From Candidatus Opimibacter iunctus (GTDB lineage Bacteria; Bacteroidota; Bacteroidia; Chitinophagales; Saprospiraceae): a stretch of 64,000 nt of DNA. Within the stretch, counting starts at the first letter, position 1; each line of letters starts with the position of its first letter. Positions 1 to 9,262 of the stretch are shown here, piece after piece. The notes beneath the pieces were generated by a model. The model did not search any database, was not told the origin of the DNA, and worked only from the letters and a program-made list of their open reading frames with translations. Where the stretch lies: contig JADJVH010000008.1 in the NCBI GenBank assembly GCA_016716665.1, positions 184,597-248,596 on the forward strand. Direction: 5' to 3'. Position numbers and translations under genes: made by a program.

Positions 1-1128
1 GTAACGGTAGTTTGTTTTGTCAGTTGTGATACTTGCGACCTTTCCCAGGGCAAGGTTAGTATGAAAGGTGGAATCAATAATACTTCTGAATGCCTTCAAT
101 GAGGCAACATCCGCTTCGTGCAGTAAGCCGCGTTTATCCGGAGGGAGATTGAGGAGCAGCACACCGTTTCGTCCGACAGATTTATAATAGAGGTCTACAA
201 GTTGACGTGGCGATTTGACCATGGTATCCTGCTCGGGGTGATAAAACCATCCGGGTCTGATCGAAACATCACATTGCCCGATGAGCCATGCATTACCATG
301 GGGGTCTCCGACATTGAGGTAGTCACTGTCAGAGGCGCCAATGACCAGTTTGCTTTTATCAATCGTTGACCAGAAGGTTTCTCCTGCATAGCCATGTTCG
401 TTGCCGACCCAACGTATATCCGGCCCTGCATCAGAAAAGATCAGGATGCCTGGTTGAAGCTTCTTGGCCAGCGTAAAGATGGAAGTCCAGGGATAATATG
501 TCTCGCGATCAATCGTCCTTGACTCTCTCGCTCCGCCATAATATCCGTCGCCACCGTTGGCTCCATCAAACCACATCTCATCTACCTTCCCGTATAGGGT
601 CAGGAGTTCGGTGAGTTGATTTTTATAATATTCAATATAAGCTGGCTTGCCATACCCGGCATGGTTCCTGTCCCAGGGGGATAGATAAAAACCAACCTTT
701 ACTCCATGCTTGTGGCAGGCGTCGACAAATTCACGCACCACATCACCCTTGCCATTCTTGTAGGGGCTGTTTTTAACACTGTGCTCCGTATATGCGCTGG
801 GCCACAGGCAGAATCCATCATGATGCTTGGTAGTAAGGATGAGCTCTTTCAAGCCTCCTTCCTTTGCTGCGATGACCCATTGCTCGGCGTTTAATGCTGT
901 CGGATTGAAGAGTGACGGGGATTCGTCTCCATATCCCCACTCCTTTCCGGTAAATGTGTTGATCGAAAAATGGATAAAGCCTACAGTCTCCATTTGTTGA
1001 TAAGCTTGCTGTTCAAAAGATGGGACGACAGGCAGGGGTGCTATTGGTTGCGCAAGGCATTTGCTGGCTATGGAGAGCGCCAACGTGCAGGCAAGTAATA
1101 TTAATGAAAAGCTACTTTTTGATTTCAT
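1..1128 (-). CDS. alpha-L-fucosidase, GH29 (3' part cut by window edge)
   Basis: Open frame of 376 codons from the ATG at 1128 to the left edge with no stop, so the C-terminus lies outside the window. It starts with a signal peptide (MKSKSSFSLILLACTLAL, cleavage after CLA). The GH29 fold is shown by TTKHHDGFCLWPS and by MWFDGANG, whose Asp188 is the expected catalytic nucleophile of retaining alpha-L-fucosidases. GH29 enzymes remove terminal L-fucose from glycans; the signal peptide puts this one in the periplasm or outside. The seen part covers most of the catalytic barrel; any C-terminal beta-sandwich is not visible. It is separated by 400 bp from the next gene and is not visibly linked to the carbohydrate locus at 5.6-25 kb. 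The family assignment is confident; the exact linkage cleaved cannot be read from sequence. Confidence 0.92.
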   Translation of the reverse strand, partial: MKSKSSFSLILLACTLALSIASKCLAQPIAPLPVVPSFEQQAYQQMETVGFIHFSINTFTGKEWGYGDESPSLFNPTALNAEQWVIAAKEGGLKELILTTKHHDGFCLWPSAYTEHSVKNSPYKNGKGDVVREFVDACHKHGVKVGFYLSPWDRNHAGYGKPAYIEYYKNQLTELLTLYGKVDEMWFDGANGGDGYYGGARESRTIDRETYYPWTSIFTLAKKLQPGILIFSDAGPDIRWVGNEHGYAGETFWSTIDKSKLVIGASDSDYLNVGDPHGNAWLIGQCDVSIRPGWFYHPEQDTMVKSPRQLVDLYYKSVGRNGVLLLNLPPDKRGLLHEADVASLKAFRSIIDSTFHTNLALGKVASITTDKTNYRY

Positions 1129-1253
1129 GTGATGTGCATACTAAGCCAATTGGATTGCATTGTATAAATGTAATAAGGATATGCGATCGGGAAGTGATTT
1201 TGCTGAACTCACCCCCAGCCCGGCTACCGTTTAAATACTATTTTAAAAAGGGA

Positions 1254-1336
1254 GGCCGTGGCAGGAGTTTGCTCCTGCCACCACAAGAATTCCCATGGGA
1301 GTTCCATGGTGGCAGGAGCAAACTCCTGCCACGGCC
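1254..1336. repeat. Composite REP-like palindrome with perfect 30-bp arms
   Basis: Within the 399-bp gene-free stretch 1129-1527 the only structure is this element. Positions 1254-1283 are the exact reverse complement of 1307-1336. Each arm is itself a hairpin (GTGGCAGGAG, loop TTTG, CTCCTGCCAC), and the spacer contains a third near-palindrome around CCCATGGG (about 1288-1305). This nested design resembles REP/BIME elements; a simple terminator is unlikely because no T-tract follows. The rest of the stretch holds short CCTTAGCCT repeats near 1458-1482 and nothing else I recognise. Confidence 0.85.
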
Positions 1337-1527
1337 ATCGCCCCATTCGGGGCAGGCTAATTTCTTAATTCTAAAGATGTGCATTAACAGTAGCCGACCC
1401 CGGGGTGAGTACCGCTGACTCTTGTCAGATAATAAATAGCTTTCGTCCAAATCCCTCCTTAGCCTTAGCCTCAGCCTTAGCCTGTTCTCTATCTTTTGAT
1501 TAAACTTGTTACCTCAACACTACATCT

Positions 1528-2025
1528 ATGCAATCAAGATCATTATTATCCTTAATTACCATCGCAGGGCTTTTCATCCTGGCATGCAAGCCTGAAGCTA
1601 AAGTGGAAACCAGCACAACAGAAAGCGTTTCAGAGGAATTTGCCTATGATTCTATCCTTGCAGCCAAAGTGGGTGCCGATGATTATGGCATGCGAAAGTA
1701 TGTCATGGCCTTTCTCAAGGCCGGACCTAATACAGACATGGACAGTGCAACTGCTGCTCAATTGCAGCGTGCACATCTTGACAATATCTTCCGGCTGGCA
1801 GATGAAGGTAAACTCGCTGTTGCCGGCCCTTTCATGGATAGGGGTGAATTGAGAGGCGTATATGTATTCAATGTATCCACCATTGAAGAAGCACAGGCGC
1901 TGACAGAAACCGATCCAGCTATTAAAGCAGGTCGCCTGGTGATGGAGCTACATCCATGGTATGGTTCAGCAGCAATGATGTTGGTCAATGACTGGCATAA
2001 GAAGGTGCAGAAGAAGAAAATCTAA
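1528..2025 (+). CDS. YCII-domain lipoprotein
   Basis: 165 aa. The N-terminus has a lipoprotein signal with lipobox LFILAC (Cys about residue 20), followed by a charged linker. Residues about 45-160 resemble the YCII/YciI dimeric alpha-beta barrel family: RKYVMAFLKAGPN, HLDNIFRLADEGKLAVAGPF, GVYVFNVSTIEEAQALTETDPAIKAGRLVMELHPW. The pattern 'aGPf...g...Gv.vf......ea..l...DPa...g....ei.pw' is typical. YCII proteins are small, mostly cytoplasmic and of poorly known function, some with His-Asp catalytic pairs; a lipid-anchored form would act in the periplasm. It stands alone, convergent with the M1 peptidase downstream. Confidence 0.75.
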   Translation: MQSRSLLSLITIAGLFILACKPEAKVETSTTESVSEEFAYDSILAAKVGADDYGMRKYVMAFLKAGPNTDMDSATAAQLQRAHLDNIFRLADEGKLAVAGPFMDRGELRGVYVFNVSTIEEAQALTETDPAIKAGRLVMELHPWYGSAAMMLVNDWHKKVQKKKI

Positions 2026-2029
2026 GCTA

Positions 2030-2090
2030 TCAGCCGTCAGCTATCAGCTATCAGAGTTTAGCTACCAGCTTTCAGCTACCAGCTACCAGT
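2030..2090. repeat. AGCTA(C/T)CAG tandem-like repeat
   Basis: Irregular direct repeats of AGCTATCAG / AGCTACCAG immediately after the YCII stop. The same AGCTACCAG units recur at about 30406-30432, also in an intergenic space. Low-complexity intergenic repeat of unknown role. Confidence 0.7.
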
Positions 2091-2195
2091 GGAGGGAGTG
2101 CGGGAACAGGGTGTGATTCATTAGCTGTCAGGACTTGCTGGCAGTTATAAACTGCCTTTAGATGATTGTGCCTATTACTCTTGCCATAGATATGG

Positions 2196-2218
2196 ATTTG
2201 AAGTTGCAAACTTCAAAT
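2196..2218. other. Perfect 10-bp stem-loop between convergent genes
   Basis: ATTTGAAGTT (2196-2205), loop GCA, AACTTCAAAT (2209-2218). It lies between the converging YCII and M1 genes. It has no T-tract, so a terminator role is only possible. A weaker stem GGCAGTT/AACTGCC lies near 2140-2156. Confidence 0.5.
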
Positions 2219-2277
2219 AGCGATGTTGAAATTATCAAAGCATCACTTTTGGTTTTTCGCTCTTCACTTTTCACTTA

Positions 2278-4566
2278 TCATGAGCGCCCTGGCGGCATAC
2301 CCCGCTGCTGGCGATATAGTTCAAACCGTGACATCTCTTGTTGGGATGGATAGTAATTGTTGCTGCGGTCGATGTCTGCGGTCTCGAGGTAAGGGTCGAG
2401 GTTGATTTGCTTGATGACTTTGTCGGTGATAAAGACCTTGGTGACTTCCTCATTATTCCTGCGCCAGATCTCGGCAGGGATGCGTTGTACTTCTTCTGTG
2501 CTGTCGGCGTAGATAAATTTCAGGATGATGGGCATCGGGAGACCTCCTTTGTTTTTGAAGGTGATGGTGTAATAGTTCTTGCCGGCCTGGACTACTTTCT
2601 GTTCTTCCGGAGGAAGTTTAGCGACGTATGCATCATAGGCTTCCTGGTCCGCTTTCTGTTGGTCGGCATCGGTGTATTGATCTCTCAGGCTGCGGTCTAT
2701 TTCATCCTGGGTTTGAGCGATTGACTCCCGGTTGCGTTCGGATGAGATACCCATTGGATTTTGGGTGGTATAATTTTCTTCGTATGACTTCATCGAAGGA
2801 TCTTCAGGTCTGTCAGCGCGTTGCCATTTGACTTCTCCCAGTTCTACATCGCAAGGCTCGGTGGTGAAGAACCATCCGCGCCAGAACCAATCCAGGTCAA
2901 CGGCTGATGCGTCTTCCATCGTGCGGAAAAAATCTGCAGGAGATGGATGCTTGAATTTCCAGCGCTGCGCATATTCCTTAAAGGCCTTGTCAAAGAGATC
3001 GCGACCCATGATTGTCTCTCTCAGGATATTGAGTCCGGTAGCTGTCTTGGCGTAGGCATTGCTACCAAGCTGCTTTATGTTTTCTGAATTGGACATGATG
3101 GGTTCCAACTGATCCTGATCGGCCTTCATGTAATCGACAATTTTAAATGCGGGGCCTCTACCCGATGGGTAGTCCCGCTCCCATTGCTGCTCTGTGAGAA
3201 ACTGAACGAATGTATTGAGCCCTTCATCCATCCATGTCCATTGGCGTTCATCGGAGTTGATGATCATCGGAAAATAATTGTGGCCTACCTCATGGATGAT
3301 GACGCCGATCATGCCGTACTTACCACGCTCGCTGTAGGTGCCGTCTTCATTTGGGCGGCCTCCGTTGAACGCGATCATTGGGTATTCCATTCCGATATTG
3401 TTGGTGTGTACAGACCAGGCTACCGGATAAGGGTAGTCGACGGTGTAGTGTGAATACCATTTGAGGGTGTGCGCAACTACTTTAGTAGAATACATCTCCC
3501 AGAGTGGGTTGCCTTCCTTGGGATACATGGACATCGCGAGGACGTCCGGGCTGGCGGATTGCTTGACAGCCATTGCATCCCAGATAAACTTGCGTGAAGA
3601 GGCAAAAGCAAAATCGCGGACATTCGTTGCCTTGAAATGCCATGTTTTCTCCGTGGTAGCGCGATTGGATTCATTCTTCAGCGCCTCTTCGTTAGTGATG
3701 ACCTTGACGGGTTCGGTGTAGCTCCTCTGTGCCTGGGCATAGCGGTCTTGTTGTGCTTTGGTCAATACGTCTTTTGGATTTTGCAGCACACCGGTAGCGG
3801 CGATTGCGTGATCTGCCGGTACAGTGATGTTGACATCATAATCCCCGAAGACCAGGGTGAATTCACCGGAGCCGAGGAATTGCTTGTTTTGCCAACCATT
3901 GATATCATCGTATACGCACATCCTTGGAAAAAACTGTGCGATGGTATAGAGGTAGTTGCTGTCCTTGGGGAAATACTCATAGCCTGAGCGGCCGCCTTCC
4001 TTGCTGCGGTCGTTGATGTTATACCACCATTCGATTTTAAACACATAGGATGCACCTGAAGCCAGGGGCTGGGGAAGATCCACGCGCATCATTGTCTTAT
4101 TGATGGTATAGGAAAGTGGTGTGCCTTTGGCATCGGTTACCTTTTCTATATGGTCTCCGCGGTCTAATGATCCAGAACGTTCCATGCGGGCGAGTTGGCC
4201 GGCGGTGACCCTGGTATCAATATTCCCGGTCTGGGTCGTATAGCTGTCTGAGCCTTCTGCCTGTTGGTTCTGGTCGAGTTGAAGCCAAAGATAATTCAGC
4301 GCATCCGGCGACTGATTATGATAGGTGATGGTTTCCTTGCCCGAGATCTTTTGCTTGTTGTCATCGAGGTGGATGTCCATGACATAGTCTGCTTTTTGTT
4401 GCCAGTACGCTCCGCCAGGAGCTCCGCTGGCAGAGCGGGTGCTGTTTGGGGTGGGCAGTAAAGTGCCGAGTTGTTCGAACTTATTGGTCTCCTGGGCGGA
4501 GGCCAGGGGGATGATTACAAAAGCTGCCAGGCTAAGGCACAGTGATTTCAGGATGCTGATCCTCAT
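2278..4566 (-). CDS. M1-family zinc metallopeptidase, secreted
   Basis: 762 aa from the ATG at 4566 (MRISILKSLCLSLAAFVIIPLASAQ, a clean signal peptide); the frame can be extended to a TTG at 4590 but that would spoil the signal. The zinc site is HEVGH at residues 425-429 with the third ligand Glu448 in WMDEGLN, the HExxH-X18-E pattern of gluzincin M1 peptidases. NIGMEYPMIAF just upstream corresponds to the exopeptidase (GxMEN-like) region but is altered, so aminopeptidase specificity is not certain. The N-terminal beta domain and a long C-terminal part rich in Asp/Glu/Gln (about 600-660) follow. No T9SS domain is seen at the end (RQQRGMPPGRS). It probably acts in the periplasm or outer membrane in protein degradation. 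Monocistronic by spacing. Confidence 0.88.
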   Translation of the reverse strand: MRISILKSLCLSLAAFVIIPLASAQETNKFEQLGTLLPTPNSTRSASGAPGGAYWQQKADYVMDIHLDDNKQKISGKETITYHNQSPDALNYLWLQLDQNQQAEGSDSYTTQTGNIDTRVTAGQLARMERSGSLDRGDHIEKVTDAKGTPLSYTINKTMMRVDLPQPLASGASYVFKIEWWYNINDRSKEGGRSGYEYFPKDSNYLYTIAQFFPRMCVYDDINGWQNKQFLGSGEFTLVFGDYDVNITVPADHAIAATGVLQNPKDVLTKAQQDRYAQAQRSYTEPVKVITNEEALKNESNRATTEKTWHFKATNVRDFAFASSRKFIWDAMAVKQSASPDVLAMSMYPKEGNPLWEMYSTKVVAHTLKWYSHYTVDYPYPVAWSVHTNNIGMEYPMIAFNGGRPNEDGTYSERGKYGMIGVIIHEVGHNYFPMIINSDERQWTWMDEGLNTFVQFLTEQQWERDYPSGRGPAFKIVDYMKADQDQLEPIMSNSENIKQLGSNAYAKTATGLNILRETIMGRDLFDKAFKEYAQRWKFKHPSPADFFRTMEDASAVDLDWFWRGWFFTTEPCDVELGEVKWQRADRPEDPSMKSYEENYTTQNPMGISSERNRESIAQTQDEIDRSLRDQYTDADQQKADQEAYDAYVAKLPPEEQKVVQAGKNYYTITFKNKGGLPMPIILKFIYADSTEEVQRIPAEIWRRNNEEVTKVFITDKVIKQINLDPYLETADIDRSNNYYPSQQEMSRFELYRQQRGMPPGRS

Positions 4567-4665
4567 AAAGCGGTGATTTCGATTGATCAAACAAAATACA
4601 TGAATTGGGATAGATGGGAGGGGATTTTGGATGGAAGGATGAAAGGCTTAGACGGCAGCCAATTG

Positions 4666-5331
4666 TCACTCACAGTTCCCCACCACTATCCACTCCCCAT
4701 CCGTCAGATTAAGTGCCGCGAGATATCCGTGTCCGGGGCGATCCTTATAGACACATCCTGCATCAAGGCAGTATACATCATCCCGCTCCGGATTGACGAT
4801 CGCTTCAAGCGGCCTGGGGGTGTGGCCATGGATGATCTTGCGGTTGCCGAGTTTTTGCTTGTCGACAGTAAAGTCGCGGATCCACATCATGGCTTCCCTG
4901 TCCTTGAAAATATCTTCGGGGCCAAAGTTCAATCCGGCATGGACAAAGATGTAAGGGCCATTAAGTAAGTAGATGCGGGTGCGGTTGAAGAAGTCCTTGT
5001 ATTCCGGCAGGAAGTCTGCATAGGAAGAAACCCCAAAACTCTTTAGCGTAGCATCGCCGCCATTGCGGACCCAGTCCTTGTAGGCCTGGTCATCTTCTCC
5101 TGATTCCATCATCAACTCCTCGTGATTACCCCGAAGTGTGCGTATCTGGTATCCTTGCTTCCTCAGATCGAGGATGAAATCAATAACGCCCTTGCTATCA
5201 GGACCACGGTCGATGTAGTCACCGATGCAGTAGATCGTATCGGACTTGCGGATACGGATCTCATCGATGACGAGTTTGTGTAAGGTTTTGGCACAACCGT
5301 GGATGTCGCCTATGGCTATGATGCGGGACAT
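4666..5331 (-). CDS. Metallophosphoesterase, PPP-type serine/threonine phosphatase family
   Basis: 221 aa. The calcineurin-like metal-binding motifs are all present: GDIHGC (residues about 8-13), GDYIDRGPDS (about 37-46), RGNHEELM (about 68-75), then FVHAGLN and IIHGHTP near the C-terminal half. This arrangement is typical of bacterial PPP phosphatases (PrpA/ApaH-like) that use a dinuclear metal centre to hydrolyse phosphoprotein or small phosphoesters in the cytoplasm. Substrate unknown. The start ATG at 5331 lies just downstream of the tandem array at 5341. Confidence 0.9.
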   Translation of the reverse strand: MSRIIAIGDIHGCAKTLHKLVIDEIRIRKSDTIYCIGDYIDRGPDSKGVIDFILDLRKQGYQIRTLRGNHEELMMESGEDDQAYKDWVRNGGDATLKSFGVSSYADFLPEYKDFFNRTRIYLLNGPYIFVHAGLNFGPEDIFKDREAMMWIRDFTVDKQKLGNRKIIHGHTPRPLEAIVNPERDDVYCLDAGCVYKDRPGHGYLAALNLTDGEWIVVGNCE

Positions 5332-5340
5332 GGGGTGTAA

Positions 5341-5444
5341 GATAGTAAGACAGTGAGACAGTGAGACAGTAAGAGGTGTGAGAACGTGAGGGGGTGAGGA
5401 CGTGAGACCTGAGACCTGAGACCTGAGCGTGTGGGTTCGGTGAG
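5341..5444. repeat. GACAGTAA/GTGAGAC-type tandem array
   Basis: Degenerate repeats of GTGAGACA and GTAAGACA, then GTAAGAGGTGTG, then three GAGACCT units. The array begins 10 bp upstream of the phosphoesterase start on the minus strand. Related arrays carrying the same GTAAGAGGTGTG boundary occur at 39731, 41591 and 44830, again just upstream of minus-strand genes. Confidence 0.75.
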
Positions 5445-5536
5445 TGCGGTTACTAAGCGTTTTTTAAAATATTTTGCACGTCGCAGATCCCGCCCCATAC
5501 GGGTAGCGGGAGAGGACATTGAAATAATTTATTTTA

Positions 5537-5560
5537 CCCCCTATAGGGGGCCAGGGGGCA
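5537..5560. repeat. C5/G5 palindrome, degenerate relative of the 25-26 kb repeat
   Basis: CCCCCTATAGGGGG followed by CCAGGGGGCA. The layout (C5, 4-bp palindromic centre, G5, two bases, G5) matches the repeat unit CCCCCTTCGAAGGGGG + TCGGGGGG at 25.3-26.3 kb. It lies downstream of the ABC ATPase/upstream of the phosphoesterase in the 255-bp gap 5332-5586. Confidence 0.6.
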
Positions 5561-5586
5561 AAGGTTTCGCAAAGAGACGCAGTTTG

Positions 5587-6669
5587 TCAAGCCTTTAACC
5601 CTGTCTCTGCATGGAAGAAATGTAGTTTGCTGCGGTCGATATACAGGGTAGCAGGTTGCTGTTCCGCAGGAGTGGTTTCGGGGCGGAGGCGGGCGATCAT
5701 GGCATGACCGCCGATCTTAAAGTAGAGATAGCTGTCACTGCCCATGGGCTCAAGGATGTCTGCCATGATCCGGACAGGGTGATAAGAAGGGATGTTGAGG
5801 CTATTGTCGCCATGGATATTTTCGGGACGTATGCCCAGGACATATTCTCCGCGAGGTATTGAATCAGGGATAAAGCCATTGAGATCAATGCTGAAGTCAC
5901 CGGTAGCATCTTTGAAATTCTTTGATTGATCGATGGTGCCGGTGATCATGTTCATGGCAGGACTGCCAATAAAGCCGGCGACAAAGAGATTGGCCGGATG
6001 CTCATAGGTATTCATGGGGGTATCAAATTGCTGGAGTACGCCATCCTTCATCACCGCGATACGATCAGCCATGCTCATCGCTTCGATCTGGTCATGGGTC
6101 ACATAGATCGTAGTCACACCAAGCTTGCGTTGCAACTTAGATATCTCCATCCGCATCTGCACACGGAGTTTAGCATCGAGGTTGCTCAGCGGCTCGTCAA
6201 ATAAAAATACTTTTGGGTTTCTTACAATCGCTCTGCCCAGCGCAACACGCTGCCGCTGTCCACCAGACAAGGTACCTGGCTTGCGCTTTAGATAAGGTGT
6301 CAATCCCACTACCTCAGCAGCAGCTTCAACACGTTCGATGATTTCTTTTTTAGGAACCTTCTTCAACCTGAGCCCGAAGCCCATGTTCTGAAATACAGTC
6401 ATGTGCGGATATAAAGCATAGTTTTGAAAGACCATTGCGATATCCCTGTCCTTGGGCGCAACATCATTGACACGCTTGTCACCGATGTATAAATCTCCGG
6501 CCGTGATGTCTTCGAGTCCAGCGATCATCCGCAGGGTCGTTGACTTGCCACAACCTGAGGGGCCGACGAGGACGACAAACTCCTTGTCCCTGATGTGCAG
6601 AGAAACATCCGACACCGCTTCTGTGGTGCCATAACGCTTGACTATGTTCTTGACGATGACCTCTGCCAT
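5587..6669 (-). CDS. Sugar ABC transporter ATPase (MsmK/UgpC/MalK type)
   Basis: 360 aa, intact. Walker A GPSGCGKST (about 37-45), Q-loop FQNYALYPHM, signature LSGGQRQRVALGRA, Walker B VFLFDEPLSNLDAKLR and switch His in YVTHDQIEAMSMADR are all present, followed by the C-terminal TOBE/OB-fold regulatory region (residues about 240-355) that defines the CUT1 carbohydrate family. It energises uptake by the two permeases at 9.3-10.9 kb. It is the last gene of the minus-strand run starting with the AraC regulator, 3 bp after the lipoprotein gene at 6673, so very probably co-transcribed. CUT1 importers are uncommon in Bacteroidota, which mostly use SusCD plus MFS carriers. Confidence 0.93.
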   Translation of the reverse strand: MAEVIVKNIVKRYGTTEAVSDVSLHIRDKEFVVLVGPSGCGKSTTLRMIAGLEDITAGDLYIGDKRVNDVAPKDRDIAMVFQNYALYPHMTVFQNMGFGLRLKKVPKKEIIERVEAAAEVVGLTPYLKRKPGTLSGGQRQRVALGRAIVRNPKVFLFDEPLSNLDAKLRVQMRMEISKLQRKLGVTTIYVTHDQIEAMSMADRIAVMKDGVLQQFDTPMNTYEHPANLFVAGFIGSPAMNMITGTIDQSKNFKDATGDFSIDLNGFIPDSIPRGEYVLGIRPENIHGDNSLNIPSYHPVRIMADILEPMGSDSYLYFKIGGHAMIARLRPETTPAEQQPATLYIDRSKLHFFHAETGLKA

Positions 6670-6672
6670 ATC

Positions 6673-7971
6673 CTATTTTTGGTGTGTACTGAATTCCTCC
6701 AGTGCCTGTAAGGTAAGTAATGCCTCGATGGTAGATTCCGCCCCGGCATTTTTGTTGATCTGGTCAGGACTGCTGATCCCATCATAACCCCTGCCGGTCG
6801 CTGGATCATACATCGGTGTCTTTGCAGGATTGTTTCCCGAAAACCAGGATGCAAGCGCTCTGGCCTCTTCGAGGTAGGCGAATTGTCCTGTCATGACATA
6901 CGCCTTGAGACAGGCCCACACCATCGGCCGCACACCATAAGCGATCTGAGAGAATGGCTGGGCATCATACATCAGTGAGCTGTCACCATCCATGCGTAAC
7001 ATAAAATGATTGAGCCCCCCTTTGGCCATCAGCGCAGGATAAAAATTCTTGATTTCGTACAAGGCACTATTGACCATCGCAGTGTCTTTCAGGGACTGCC
7101 CGGCGGTCAGCAATCCAAACGCCTGGATATTGGCATACGCATGCCACACATTTTCCCAACTGAGGAATGCGCCATCCTGAAGCGTACCTGGTTTCCTGAC
7201 CTGCATCATACGGACACCTTCTGCAAAGTGCCGCATGAAGTGTACAATAGAATCACTACGCACAGGCGATTCCTTTGGTTGTTGCTGGATCATCCAGGCA
7301 AGTCCGATCAGGACAATGGAGGCCTGGTCTGTCCCGGAATACTTTGGCAACCATGTTGGAAATGTACATCCCATGGTAGTGTCTGTCTCTGATTTGCGAA
7401 ATACCTCTTCTGCCAGTATGCTTCTGACCAATGTCTCCCGCTGAGTCTTGATAGCGGTCACCAAAGGATCATTTTTATCCAACAGATATATCGCTTCACC
7501 AAATGCCCACAACGCACGCCATGACCAGAAGTTTGGTTCCGCCTTGGTGGTGTTGCCATCAGTATGGATGCGGCCATCAGGCCAGATAAAATTATAATAG
7601 TATCCGTTGGGTGCCTGCATCGCAAGCAGGAATTTGATCAACATCTTTCCTTTCCTGAGTTGCTCAGGATCACCGGATGCTGCATGCTGCCGTAGATAAA
7701 AAATGGATGCACGTGAAGCATCATCCACGCATGCTATGCCTTCATCTCCATCCCTACCAGATGATAGTCAGGGCTTCGGAGTAGATGTGAATGAATCCAA
7801 CAGTATCACCACCCACTTTCAACTGATCATACAAGGCATCAAGATGAGCTGTATTGATCTGTGATTTGACGCTGGATGTTCATCCGCCTTCTTAGCACAT
7901 TGGCATAACCCCAGGCATATGAACATGCCAAACAAACCCGTTCTTGAAAAATTTAATATTGAATTAGTCAT
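6673..7971 (-). CDS. Lipoprotein with (alpha/alpha)6 glycosidase-like domain, frame disrupted
   Basis: Reconstructed from an N-terminal piece (ATG 7971, lipoprotein signal GLFGMFICLGLCQC) and a long open frame from about 7728 to the stop at 6673. In between, the protein reads through only if about three single-base indels are corrected: near 7874, and near 7762-7778 where restoring one C and one G gives SEAPDYHLVGDGDEGIACVDDASRA. The main part (about 351 aa) is helical with repeated aromatic patterns (NGYYYNFIWPDGRIH, EPNFWSWRALWAFGEAIYLL, SWENVWHAYANIQAFGLL, GVRPMVWACLKAYVMTG), as in toroid glycosidases and lyases. I do not recognise a family. Placed between GH130 and the transporter ATPase, it likely trims imported or surface-bound oligosaccharides. 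Whether the indels are sequencing errors or real decay cannot be told here. Confidence 0.6.
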
Positions 7972-7982
7972 CGGCTTGCCTG

Positions 7983-9246
7983 TTATTTTTTACTTGCGAT
8001 TAAGCGATCTACGATGGCCTTTGTATTCATGATCGCAAATCCGCAGGCCACATCTGACATCGCATAAGGGATCAGGATGTTGTCTCCATGTTGCATCCAC
8101 CCGCAGGTGTAGAGTACGTTTGGCACATAGCCCTCGCGCTCGGATTCGAGTGGCTCCATCAAAGGTTTGTCAAGGATGGAAATAACTTTTTGTGGTTGCT
8201 CCAGGTCAAGCAACGAAACACCAAGGGTGTAACGGCGCATCGGACCAACATGATGAGTCAGCATGAGCCAGCCATCTGGGGTTTCAATAGGTGATCCGCA
8301 GTTGCCGATCTGTACGAGTTCGAAGTCCCTGAAGGGTTGCTGATGTGGTTGCTTCTGATCCCACGTCATATAATCATCGGATCGCATGATGCCGCAGGCT
8401 TCGCCACCTTGTCTCGATAGCATGGTATACTTGCCTCCAACCTTACGTGGGAAAAAGGCCATGCCTTTATTGTCAACCTGGCTGCCGCGCAGATTGCGGA
8501 TATGAAAATGTTTGAAGTCTGCAGTCTCCAGCATTTTGGACTGGATGACTTTTCCATTGTAGGCGGTATATGTACCAAGGTACCTGGTCACGCCGCCGTC
8601 TGTATATCTGACCATGCGCAGGTCTTCCATGCCCATAGATTCACTGCTGGCCTGTGGAAAAATCACACGCTCCGAAAGCGGGATCGAATCATCAAATACG
8701 ATATCATAATAGTCATCATCTCCACCTGGTATTTCCACTTTAGTGCCAGCAGTACGCCATGGACCTTGTGGTGTAAACGTGATTTTGTTTTGCCCGTCGA
8801 TGACGCCTTCCATAAAACCAATCGAAGAGATGTGGCCTTCACCTACAGAACGTAGGGTAAGCACAAACCGCGTTTCTCCAACCGCCAGGCCTGATTGATC
8901 TGGATGCGGTACGATAGAGGGATTGAAGAGTGCAGCAGCTTCTACAGAGTATTCCTTGGTGAGGTAGGAACCAAAGACCAATTCCTGCTTTGCAGTCAAC
9001 TGCGGTGGGGGATAAGGCCTTCTTTCCTCTTGCGGCATGAGCCAGGAGCAATTCTTTATAACGCCTGTGGCGATGTTCAAACAGGGCGGAGGTTTCACCA
9101 TAGATCTTGTCGGCTTGTTCGTCGGAGAGTTTTTCCGTAAAACCTGCAAATCTTGTCAGGCGGTCTGATTCACCCGGATCGAGATAGAGGAGGATGACCT
9201 TTTTCGGATCGGCATCAAAGTGCTGAGGGAGTCTTTGTATAAGCAT
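7983..9246 (-). CDS. GH130-family beta-mannoside phosphorylase/mannosidase, one frameshift
   Basis: About 421 aa after joining two frames. The N-terminal piece (ATG 9246; FTEKLSDEQADKIYG, FEHRHRRYKELLLAH) has the RHR motif typical of the long-form GH130 proteins; the rest (AALFNPSIVPHPDQSG, TLRSVGEGHISSIGF, KGMAFFPRKVGGKYTML, IGNCGSPIETPDGWL) is the five-bladed propeller. The frame breaks at the G5 run 9007-9011; one more base there joins ...ALSPPPQLTAKQE smoothly, so a sequencing or assembly error is likely. GH130 enzymes phosphorolyse or hydrolyse beta-mannosides. No signal peptide, so it acts in the cytoplasm, in keeping with ABC import of the intact oligosaccharide. The gene lies 17 bp downstream of the second permease gene. 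Confidence 0.8.
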
Positions 9247-9262
9247 AAGTCAGTGTTGTCTG

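Noticed and set aside
1020..1450. Short frames on both strands across the palindrome at 1254-1336
   Set aside because: Symmetric frames arise from the palindrome itself; no other coding sign.
4567..4590. Longer start (TTG) for the first M1 peptidase
   Set aside because: The ATG at 4566 gives a clean signal peptide; the extension adds charged residues before it.
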